Origin: Edolisoma coerulescens
Lineage: Eukaryota > Chordata > Aves > Passeriformes > Campephagidae
NCBI GenBank assembly: GCA_013397115.1
Contig: VWZW01002455.1
Span: forward strand, 293,790-357,789
Direction of reading: 5' to 3'
Length of the DNA: 64,000 nt
Below, in pieces: positions 38,101 to 48,625 of the stretch. The notes below the pieces were generated by a model, which searched no databases, was not told where the DNA came from, and saw only the letters and a program-made list of their open reading frames with translations. The position numbers and the translations under genes were made by a program. Positions within the stretch are counted from its first letter, which is position 1. Every line of letters starts with the position of its first letter.

Positions 38101-39585
38101 TGCTTTCAGGACACAGTTTGCTTGAACAGTGTGGTTTACTTCATTCCACTTTTATGTGGAGAAATAAATCCAGACAAGTCTACGTCTGCTTAGTCTTTGT
38201 GGTACTTTAACAAAAGTTTGTTTCAGAAGTAAGGGCCCAGTAAACAACACATGAATTTTTCAGGATTTGACTCATATTACCTACATTCACTGTATTCATA
38301 GTGGAGAGAGACCTGCAGACTGCAACCAGTTCTAGATTAGAGGTGGCTCCAGCTACTAAGATCCTATCAGCACCAGGGGATGTTTACTCAGATTTCGGGC
38401 TCTACACAGCGACTCCTTTTTCAAGAGGGAGGTAGAAGCATCAGAGAGACTAGAACCATCAAGTGGTATCCAAAAAAAAGTAAAATCAAGATGACGAATG
38501 AAACTGTAGCAAAAATTAGAATTTCTTCAAATAATATTTCAAGATAACAATCTAAGCTGAAGAACTTTAATATCAGAAAGACTATCTCTTCCTCTTCTAC
38601 TCTCTTCCAGTGATGGCGTCTCAATACATAAAGCATTAAAATTTCATCTAGTCCCCTAAAGTCCATGGAATATTCTTCATTAGTTACAACACAGTCTAGG
38701 ACTTCACCTAACTGAAGCAGACCAGTTCAGCTGACTGCCATCAGTGCACTGACACTTGCTCTAAATCACCTGTGAATCTACACTGGGCCCAAATAGCATG
38801 ATCTCAGGTGACCCACAAACTTGATCTACATTGCAAACATGTAACAAAACCCCAGGATCTTATTTCCCTAGGAACACTGTCTATACCCTCATGATATGTA
38901 CTTAAGATTGTCTCTCATAAGCCAGTTTAGCATCAGACTTTGGATCTAAACACTGAGATTGTTTCCACAGGTTCCTTCTCAAGGGCAGGTCTACCTGGCC
39001 TCATTTCACACAGATACAAGGGGCTAACAAGCTGAGCCAACAGCATCCCATGTGCCGACGGACACGTGCTGCGTTTCTGTCAGGTTATGGATCAAATCAA
39101 ACTGCAAATGTACATACAACGTATAAATGTTTGTGTTTGATTCTTAAGTTTAAAAGGACCCAAGAGTGCAAGATGACTCGACAGAGTTGTACCTTCTCCA
39201 CTGATAAAAATCAGGGCTACAAAAGAACCAATCAAAATGTCAAAACTAAACACTTCACCTTAGAGAGGGCCTCAGAACTATTTGCATCAGATCTCTTCAT
39301 GCACTCACAGGATTCCTATTAATTATTCTTCAAAAATGAGGTAATACGGGGAGCACTGAAATCTGCAAGTCCTTTTCCAGAAAACCAGTCTAGGAATTGA
39401 CAGGAGCTACTAGAAACATCAGTGTATCTCTCAATTTTAAGCATATTAGCCATCAGATTTTTGCAAGCAAGTAGTAATAACTGCATTTAGGAATACCCAT
39501 ACAGGTATACTAGTTACAGGTGCAGTCATGGGTCAAGGGACTTAAACTCCTAAGTTATTTCTAGTTCAGGAGACTATCCTGCTAC
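29125..39585 (-). other. Presumed PREX1 intron 1, exon-proximal part
   Basis: No frame here encodes the first PREX1 exon, which should carry the start Met and the DH helix with the catalytic Glu. The sequence is AT-rich and contains a purine-rich stretch (31361-31460), an A-run near 35601-35615 and no recognised transposon. It is assigned to intron 1 because exon 2 has a good acceptor at 29125 and PREX1 first introns in vertebrates are very long. Confidence 0.75.
31361..31460. repeat. Purine-rich tract
   Basis: About 100 bases are dominated by A and G on the plus strand (AGAAAGGGAGAAAAAGAGAG and GAGAGAGGAGGAAGGATG), with only scattered pyrimidines. It is a low-complexity intronic tract. Confidence 0.75.
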
Positions 39586-39780
39586 CTGCCTGGCAGGCAG
39601 CAGCGCCTGCAGGGGCCGGGGCCGCGCCTTCCCACGGACCCTTTCCCCCTCCGCCAGCAGCAGCCGGGGCTCCGGCACAGCGCACAGGCCTCGGCAGTGC
39701 CGGCCTGCGGAGCCCGACACCTCCCGCTCCGACGGCGGGGAAGGCAGCGCTGCACCGAGGCACTGCAAAGGCCAGCACGT
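39586..39780 (-). promoter_or_regulatory. Intronic CpG island with donor-like edge; candidate alternative promoter/first exon
   Basis: About 19 CpG dinucleotides fall within roughly 180 bp, the densest CpG block in the window. On the minus strand the block ends in GGCAG followed by GTAGCA at 39585/39586, an acceptable splice donor in the same orientation as PREX1. One minus frame is open through the block and would reach the donor at phase 0, compatible with exon 2, but it has no ATG. If this is transcribed it is more likely an untranslated first exon or a noncoding transcript. Use as a promoter is inference from composition and the donor alone. Confidence 0.4.
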
Positions 39781-40589
39781 TTTTTGGTTCTCACCACTGA
39801 GCGAGGGACCTCTGATTGCTCCAAACTTTTTCTTTTAAAGGCAGAGGGGGCCGATGTCTGTGGAATTGGGTCTCTCCCTCTCCTACCACAGCACACGGGG
39901 TAACTGTGATTCGTGCAATTTGAGCTGCTTTTACGAAGTGACCAACTCTCCTGACTACGAGTCCTCCCACCTCCTAAAACCAGCAGTGAGGGCAGGTCTA
40001 TTTGTGAGCTTAAGGATTAACCTTGTACAGGTAAATGGGAAGGAAATTAATCTCAAGAATGACAATGATCTGAATTTTCATCTTCCCCACACAAAGGCCA
40101 CAAGGCAATGTGACACATCACATTCCCCATCCCTTGAAATCAAGTTTAGTCCCCGAATTATTGTCTTTATGCAAACTGCAAGATAGGCCGTGCTATATAT
40201 CTTCTCAGAAGAGAAAGCAGCTGTTTACAGAGATATCCATTTCTATATTTTGACAACATCATAAATATTTGTCTGTATGGCAGTTTGGTAATTCACAAAA
40301 CAATATGCTGTAAACAAGAATGAAAGGTCCCTGCTCTCTGATCAGACCACAAACCTCTCTGTAAGTACAGGGAATAAGTTTGCAAAAAGTTTGCTGGGTT
40401 TACAGCCCAGCACTTAGTGCATCTTTTCTATCCAAGCACTCAGGCTTTTTCAGTCAACTTTGATTTCAAAAGAAACCTGGGGAATTTTGTCTGGTTTCAG
40501 CTACACCATGATTTCAACATTTTATTAATCCACCTAGTCAAAAGAGCTGCTAATTTATAGTTCTGTTTAGTTGTTCTTTTTCAAAGAAT
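39781..40589. other. Spacer between CpG block and LTR
   Basis: Intronic sequence of ordinary composition. I see no coding, repeat or RNA feature in it. Confidence 0.6.
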
Positions 40590-40594
40590 CAGTG
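40590..40594. repeat. Target site duplication, left copy
   Basis: CAGTG immediately precedes the LTR start TGTCTTGG and is repeated at 41342-41346 right after the LTR end. Confidence 0.9.
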
Positions 40595-41341
40595 TGTCTT
40601 GGTTTGAAAGACAGGTGTCTGCTAAGGAAGGCGGGAACGCCCCTTGGAATGGAAAAAAACATGATCCCCCTTCCCTCCGAATTATTGTAACTCTGAAATT
40701 ACGGGGCTTTCAAGCAAAGCTATGGGAAAAGGAATAACAGCTCTTTACTAGTATGTGTGTGGATAAGAAGGCAAACAAGCAGCACGGGCAGCGACNTAGT
40801 AAAAAACCCTGAGCAGTGGCAAAGAAATGGCGGGAGCTGGGCAGCGACAGCCCCACTCCCGAACACGGCCGGGAGAGGCTCCCTCTGAGGGGGAATGGGC
40901 TCGGAGTCCCGGGTTTCCCCTGAGGCACTCCAGTAGATGGTGAAGGCCTTTTTTTTTCAGCAAGTTAATAAGGCCCCAGTGCAACGGCCGCTCTTACGAG
41001 CGGAGCTCCACTCACGGTAGGAGAAGACAGCAGAAGATAGACCCTCGCAGTGGTGGCGAATTCTCCCCACATCGACCGCAGCCTGTCTCCCCTCCGAAGC
41101 CGACGGGCGAGAGAGAGCGAGGAGCTGTGCCCAGCCCCTTCCCCCAGCCCAAACCTCGCAGCATCTCTGCCCTTCCCAGAGAAACCCCTCAGATGAGAGA
41201 GCAGCCAGCCGCACCCTTCCCCTGAACCTTGGCCACTGCTTTTGTCTCTCTTAAGCACCGGTCGTTATTGTCTCTTAGCAACAGATGGGAGACAATTCCC
41301 TGAGAGAAAGAAAACAAAAGGAGCAATTCTAACCTCCAACA
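40595..41341. mobile_element. Solo LTR of an endogenous retrovirus
   Basis: A 747-bp element begins TGTCTTGGTTTGAAAGACAG and ends CTAACCTCCAACA, so it has canonical TG...CA ends. It is flanked by the 5-bp direct repeat CAGTG on both sides. No internal gag, pol or env sequence adjoins it, so it is a solo LTR left by recombination between two LTRs. Five-base duplications fit ERVL/ERV3-like elements better than the six-base ones of alpharetrovirus-like elements. The left end (GGTGTCTGCTAAGGAAGGCG) resembles an LTR family I recall as abundant in passerines; the family name is not certain. It is much richer in CpG than its surroundings, suggesting a fairly young copy. Orientation was not determined. 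An ambiguous base (N) lies at 40796. Confidence 0.92.
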
Positions 41342-41346
41342 CAGTG
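41342..41346. repeat. Target site duplication, right copy
   Basis: CAGTG follows the LTR terminus CCAACA and matches the left copy at 40590-40594 exactly. Confidence 0.9.
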
Positions 41347-44300
41347 CATTTATACTTCCTACCACAGGAAAGAAAGGAAGACAGCTTCTGAGTTGCCACT
41401 TTCTTTGCGTGTGCTTCACCCTCACCCACTTAATGTGCTTGCACACACAGACGGGTTGCATGCACAGCTGCATTTGCAAAATCTGCCTTGATGTATTTGC
41501 AATTATTTACACACAAAAAAAGAGGGGGGAAAAATCGCGTATTTCACATGTTGGTTTAAAAAAAGAATTAGACAAACGAACCTCACAAGTACATTTTTAT
41601 TACTACCCCAGAGAAGGAACAAACGGTTTGGCTGAAGGTCCAGCAGCTGCTCTGAGCTGGTTTTCCTAACCAGTCTGCACCATTTTAAAGTGTGCACCAC
41701 CTGACTGCTCATGGGAACGGCTCAGAGTTTTCCCACCAGCTTGCCTATATTGCAATACAGTGGAAAGCACAGACTGTTTGGGACAAAACAGGCATGAGAA
41801 AATCCTTAATTAATTATGAAATATAATGCCAAAATTTTAACAAAATCAGAAATCTCCCTGAAGGCAGACAATGTCATTCATGGGCCTTGGGGTTTTTTTT
41901 CTTCTCTTTCAGAAACAGCACTACAGCCCTAAAGCCCACTGCAGAGTGGTCTAGAGCCAACCTCTGGCCACAGAGCACCTCAGAAACATCCTCAGAAGGC
42001 TTATTCATGTCAGGGTTCCTGCCCAGCTTTACACACCTAGAACATTTGGCTATTCAAAAACGCATCCATTTGGGGTGCCTAGACAGACCTAAACTCTTCA
42101 CCCAATACTCAAGGCTAACCAGTCACATTTCTTCTTGGACAAGTGGAAAATTATGCCATTTTGTCAGGTCTAAGAGCTAGATGAGTCTAAAAATAGCGCC
42201 TGTCCCACTGCCCCAAGCCAGCCCAGAGCCGGGTTTCATAGTTCCCCTTCAAACACATTTGTTTTCTTGTGACAGACTGAAGAAAACCTCTCTCTCGTTG
42301 TGGCATTCCTTCTCTGCACACACGTTCTTGCAGAACACAATCATATCACACACAGTCTTAAACTCCAGCTTCCTGTGAAACAGAGCAAAGAATTAGACCA
42401 TTATATTTTAAACATAAAGGGGAAGTTGAGCTAATGAAGCTTGCTGCAGCCCCTGAAGTGAAGGGATCCAGGAGGCAGACTGCCCTCCCCAGCCTTCCCA
42501 TGGCCTCTGACTGGCCTGGAGGGTGTGTGAGGCCGTGCCGGCACCGCTGGGCCCGGCAGGCTGCAGGAGAAGGCCAGCTCCACTCCGAGCTACTCACAGC
42601 TGACGGGCCCAGCGTTCTGGGTTGTGGCAGGGGAGCGGTGTTGGCGGCTGTGTTGCTCATCTGTGCATAGTCTAGAGCAAAGCTAAAAACGTAGCTTTGA
42701 TACACACTTGCTCTTTCTTTACAGAGGTGCAAATAGATGGGAAACCTTAAAAGGAATTACTAAAATTTTAATTTTAGAAGGGGCTTGGTGATCAAAATAG
42801 TTTTTTCAAAGTATTATGATGCTTTTAAATGAAAGCCAGATAAAATTTGACCTTCCTTCCTCTGAAGTCAACTGCGTTACATTGCTAGGAAACATGAAGC
42901 AAATCTCTCCAATCCTCAATCTGTTTCTGCAACCTGCCCTTTTCTCAGTACTGCCACAGCTTTCTCCCCTACCTTACAAAAACAGTTATTAAAGCAGCTC
43001 AGGGACCTACCACCAGGACAGTCCTCTGGAAACTGGAACAACTATTTTCAATGTAGGTATCTCATATCTGCAGAGCTGCAGTTAGGATTAGGTATGACTT
43101 TGTTCACCACTCCACTGTCCCTGCTGAAGAAAGGGCATCAACCATACTGCCTGCATGCCAATGCACTGGCTGGTGAGTTTAGCAAACCATTCATTCAGGC
43201 TGCCATCTTCTCCAATACTTTCCCTTCAGCTGCCTTTTCATTAGAGACTGAATAGTAGCACCTACTATCTGGCAAAGAAATTCACACAAGGAGTTCCCTT
43301 TAGAGCCAATACTCCTGCCATTCATCCTATCTGCCAGGGCAGCAGCTCCCAATCCATCGCCAGTCACCTCAGACACTGCTGGCACTACTTCCCCCAAGGA
43401 TCCATCACTATCAGTATAAAGAACAAATCTCTAAATATGCTGCCAAAGCCAATAGCTGGTTTAAACCTCATCTACCACATTTACACACTGGATTGAATTT
43501 AGCCTTTGCAAGATTCCCAACTGCATTTGTGAACTCAGCTGATTGCCAGTTACTGAGTGCTCACACATAGCAGGGCTTTTATTTGTAATAAAATATTTAG
43601 AGTGGAAAAAACCCACAGAATTTAATAAAAGAAACACTCTCAGGCTGCCAGTGCCTTGTGGTGCATCTATGCAGATGCTTGGAATTCCCTACATAAATAA
43701 AGCTGGAATTTAAAGTTCTGCCAATTAAAAAAATGTCTGTTTCAGCTCAGTTTTGTATTAAAACAGTAACCAATTTTACTTATACAAAATAAAGTGTGAA
43801 GTCCTGGATTATAAATAGGCTCCATTTGTGGATCTCTTTTCACAGTTACTCTACCTAAATAGCTGACTGTTCAGAGAAAAAAACACACCCAATTTGCATA
43901 CCTAAGCACGACTGCATTAGCCAACTTAAAAGGCAAAACACACACACAAAGTTGCATTTAGACATCAGACATCTTAAAAAAGTGTTGGTCATTCCCATAG
44001 AAAATGCAACAAATCTAAAAGCGTTTTAAGAGTGTTTAGAAGCTTACAGAGGCAACATCTTTTCTAGTGAACTGTTTCAGTCTTTGCACAGTAAAGGTAC
44101 CACGAAATTCTGGATGTTCCATCAACTGTCACATCAATACAGGATCCTTTATCAAAATCTTTTATATTTGAGCCATGTACCAAATTAAGGAACTGTGTTG
44201 AATGCACTACAGATGGTGGACAAAGCAAAAACAGGAGGAAAACTGGAACTGCACTTCCTTCTCTGCTAACAGCCTAAGCAGAGCGTCCTGCCCTCGGTAC

Positions 44301-47300
44301 TCTGAGAATCACTCTTCTGAACTGGGAAGAGCCCACCCTCCTTTTTTCAATCTACTGACACGGAAACCTGTCTTGTGGTTTTCTTGGGAGGAAAGCTTAG
44401 AATACTCTCTGCTAGTCTGCTAGCAGGAAGCAGAAGAAAAGCAAAACAAGAAATGACAAAAAAATCTCCAGGGCACTTAACTGAACTTTGAAAAACCAAC
44501 ACAAAGCTCTGACACTAACATCCCTGACAACACAAAAACAGCCATGCCAAAGCACAGGGCCTTGCTCTTGCTGTCAGCCACTTGGGACTGAAAGCAGGTA
44601 ATACAAAACACCCATGAGAAACATCAAGAAACCGCAGCAGGAAGTAATAAGCACAGGATGTCACAAGAAGTATTTCTATTTATTTTACTTATTCTTTAAT
44701 TCACCTCTGAAAAACCTAAAATCTTCTTCAGGGCAATGCTCTACTGAAAGTACCTCACAGCTGGGAGCACATCACCACTACAGCTAGGTGGCTGTGTATG
44801 ATTGGATTCTGATGCTTACTATCTTTTCAGTTTTAATGGAAAATATGGCTTGTCATGCTATTGGTGCCTCCAGATTTGAGTGGAGCCTATAAGCATTACA
44901 ATCCCTTTATATATATACTGGCAAGGTGGCTGGAGTTTTTGTTTTGATTTTTATTTCTCCCCTAGTAGGACAGTCCTCGAGGCTCTGCAAGATACCTCAA
45001 TGGGAAAGGGCTGCTGTCTGCTCAAAGTTTTCAGTGCCTTTTCAGTGACTCCTGGCTCTCTCCAGCTAGCAGTCCAAACGTTTGTTGACTTCACTTACTG
45101 TTCTACAAAGCAACATAAGGCAAGATGTGATTACCCACAAGTCTCTATGCTACTCCTTGTTTTGTTACTCCTAGCAAATGGAGTAGAAAACAGTAAAAGC
45201 AAAGCATTTGATTACTGCCTGCTAAGTACAGAACCTGTACAGAGCCTCTTTATTTTTTGAATACCACAGTAAAGCTATGCATGACCATTTGGTTTGAAAC
45301 AGACCACACGAATTACTCCCTGCTCACTGCATTAACTCTCAGCTGGTTGCTCTTCTATCACTGGCAGCATACCATAAAGCACCAATCTCTGTTTCAAATG
45401 CACATGCTGATTGAATGGGTATAATTCCACAGAATCAGGAAGTGCTGACCTCAGCCTTAAAGGTGACAGTCCCTAGGTACTGACGGGATTTCTGGCTCAT
45501 TATCATAGTGCTAATTTACATGGCTTTTATCCCATCACTCCTGATACCTTGCCAATTACTGATTGGAAAGGCAGGCTGGTACCTCATCTTTACCTTACCC
45601 CTTGCCCTGGGGCTGCCAGCAATGCTTCTAATTACAGAACTGTCACAAACCAAAGGCCATCTTTAGGGCAGAACTCTTACAGGAGTCAGCCACACATGAA
45701 GCGATGCCAGAAATCTTCTGAGATGTAATCCATGGCCCTGGATCCAAGGTCCTCCTGTGCATTAGAGTGCTGCTGGCACTTCATACAGGAGGCAGAAAGC
45801 TAATAGCAATGACTGTTCTGAATCTAGATGATTAATTATGGTGGTTATTACTTACAAAACCATCCCATTATTCTAGTATTCCCTTCAAAAACCATTATTT
45901 TTAATTAAATATAACATTACTACTACAACAAATAATATTAAGCCTTATTACCCAACTGAAGTAATTTCTAGGAAATGCCTTTCTTCCATCATAGAAAATA
46001 AAAAATGTCAACATCATCTAAGTATTTAATCTTTCATATCTGAATGCTGAAGCAACAAAATAACCACAGGTTTATTTCAGGAAAACCTGCTTTGAGTGCT
46101 ACTTGGATTTGTTGTCTTTCCTACAAAAGCTTAATAAATCACCAGTAATTTGTAAGTGAGAGATGGCATGGTTCAAGCAAACTCTGCAAAACACTAGACT
46201 ATTTCAAACACCTCTGTAAAACAAATAGAACATTGATCATATTATTAAAGGCAAAACCTAAGTATTTTCAGGCAATTATGACAGGAACTTTGATCAGAAA
46301 CTGGGTAATAAAGTAAAAAGAAATCCTAGTACAGCTGGTCATGAACAAAAACATGCTAAAGATACTGAAGCCCACTGTTCTCATCAGAATACCTTCATGA
46401 CACCTATACACACGTTTCACAATTATCCAAAAGGGTCGGGTAAGAGGAGGTACAGCACCAGTGACAACTTCCTTCCCAGAATTCAAACTTCTTTCCTTCA
46501 GCTTCTTCCAGAAACAGCAGAAGGAACAATAGAGGATATGGGTGAAGGAGACAGGCAGACCTGTGAAGAAGTGAGGTGTGTAAACAGAAGGCCAACTTTT
46601 CCTTACAAGTTTTCACATGCTGCCCTGGCATAAGATGGCACTGGAATGCTAATGAGCCTGCACCTCAGGGGATTGACTGCAGAGGCTCCTTGCTTAAAAT
46701 TTAGAATATGCCTAAATGCTGTCTCTGAAATCATTAATTAATTTTGACCTAAGACAGAATTAAATGCAGTCTTTGACACGATAAAATAAGTGATGGTAAC
46801 AATACGAGCACTGTCCAGGAACATGCTGACACATCCTGTGAAAGATTTCTGCACTCCATTGCTTCTTTTTTCAATCTTTGATAAACCCAGTTATAACATC
46901 CTTGCTTTTAGGTCTATAACATGTGGTGGGATGTTTTGTTCTAGTTTAGTGGCAAAAGGAAAGCAAATGCATCATTTGTATATCAGAAGGTGGTTTTTCT
47001 CCTAATGGGACAGGGTTTTCCCAGGCCTCACAAGGACAGGGAACACAACCCACCCTGGCTCCATGGTGCCAGTTCATGGAGGTCTCTCTAAAGACAGCAG
47101 ACATGCTGGACTGCTCTGTGTCTTTCAGTTCACATTTCTCCAAGACATGCACTTAGGTTTAGGATCTGGCAGGATCTGTTCCTCTTAGTCTTGGTGCCTC
47201 TGCATTTGGATCTCCAAATTTCATGCTAAGCACTCACCACCTACCTCTTTCTTAGAAAGCCATTTAATATGGGAACTCACCGTCAGTAAGACCCTATGGG

Positions 47301-48544
47301 ACACAACTTGCATGTCAGACCACCAATGCAGCTTACAGGTTAAAAAGGATTTTAATTTTATAGAAACTATCTGTGGCTTTTACCAAGGCTTAATTTTTTA
47401 TATTAAAAAGTACACAAACACGTATACATCTTCAGTTCCTCTAACCCTCGCTACACTTTCCCTCTCTCGAGTATCCAAGAAAGTGTGAATTGACATATAC
47501 AGGTAACGAAGGTGACCACCAAACCACAGCCAAAATGCAAGGAGTAGATTTATTTCATGACATTGCTAACAACACTGGGCGGCAGACACACAGGCTCTGT
47601 TGGGCTCAGCCCATCCTGGGGCAGAGACACAAGGAGACACAGACTCCATTCTGCTCAGCTCATCCCAGCGGACAGTGGCAGGGGGAAGGAGGCCCTGCCT
47701 GCCCCAGTATAAAGGGCTTCACACATGCAGAGTTTATCACAAGGCCATGTTTTTATGATCTCTCTCTCTCTCTCTCCCAGCAGGAGGCTCAGGCATGTCC
47801 GTGAGAGTGTTATCTCTACACAGGAATTCTACTTCTCAAAGCAGGCAGAGGATGAACAACACTAGGCATAATAAATTGAGTTTCCCCACACAGATACTCA
47901 GCATTCTCAGCTGTAAGGTCACTTTGAGCAAAACTATTCCCTCCTTGCCAAATCTTCTGCTTTTAACCCTTTCCTCCCAATACAAGACTTGTTTGGGTTA
48001 AGAATTTCACAGGATGTGTAAAGAAACATTTTTCTTATTTGCTTCCCTCATGAGAGTCCAGCTTATTCTTATTCTTTGTGTTTCTTGTGCATTGTTTCTA
48101 GAGACTTCAGCTTTCTTAAATCAACATGACTAACCCAAGAGAAGGGAATTACTTAATCCCCTGGCAAAATACATGGGATTATTTAGAGAAAAAGATTTCT
48201 GCATTGATGAAAAGTAATTATCTTTCACTGTCGGGGTAATTTTTATTGTTCTCTAGTCCTAAATTTAAACACAGAATGACAAACTAGCAATTCCTGAATT
48301 TAAATCCCATCAATAAAATGGCACCATTTATAACCTGAAGTAATCCACCTACAGCCCACAGTAAATCGCTTCGGATTGTCCACTGGCATTTCTTCATTTG
48401 CAAAACATAAACAGCATCATTTGTCTTCATCCTTGCCATGACAACATAAATAATGTACAGATTTAGACAAAGCCTATCTATCTTATCTCTTAAGAGTTAT
48501 AAGGAGTAGTTCTTAAGTTAAAAATAAAAGAGAGCAGCAGGTAC
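41347..48544 (-). other. Presumed PREX1 intron 1, middle part
   Basis: Mostly AT-rich, featureless intronic DNA. A GC-richer block at about 42430-42660 has some CpGs and opposing open frames, without recognisable protein homology. A (CT)n run lies at 47760-47777. No exon was identified. Confidence 0.7.
47760..47777. repeat. (CT)n microsatellite
   Basis: Nine tandem CT dinucleotides end in CCAG. This is a short simple repeat. Confidence 0.9.
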
Positions 48545-48625
48545 ACCTCCTTCTTATGCTGCAGGCCCCAGAGCTGGACAAAGTACTCTAGATGGGGTCT
48601 CAGGAGAACAGAATAGAAAACTCAC
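48545..48625 (-). mobile_element. CR1 LINE fragment (internal 3' region)
   Basis: The plus strand reads ACCTCCTTCTTATGCTGCAG, GCCCCAGAGCTGGACAAAGT and ACTCTAGATGGGGTCTCAGG. This is the reverse complement of a CR1 segment a few hundred bases from its 3' end (GAGACCCCA...CAGCTCTGGGGC...AAGAAGG), so the copy is on the minus strand. Its 3' terminal part is missing, so this is an internal fragment. Both boundaries are approximate. Confidence 0.88.

Noticed and set aside
39574..39896. Arg/Ala/Pro-rich frames over the CpG block as PREX1 exon 1
   Set aside because: None begins with ATG and none contains the expected DH-start sequence with the catalytic Glu. The block was kept only as a candidate promoter or untranslated exon.
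40710..41258. Several overlapping minus-strand frames
   Set aside because: They lie within the GC-rich solo LTR, and LTRs of this type carry no coding genes.
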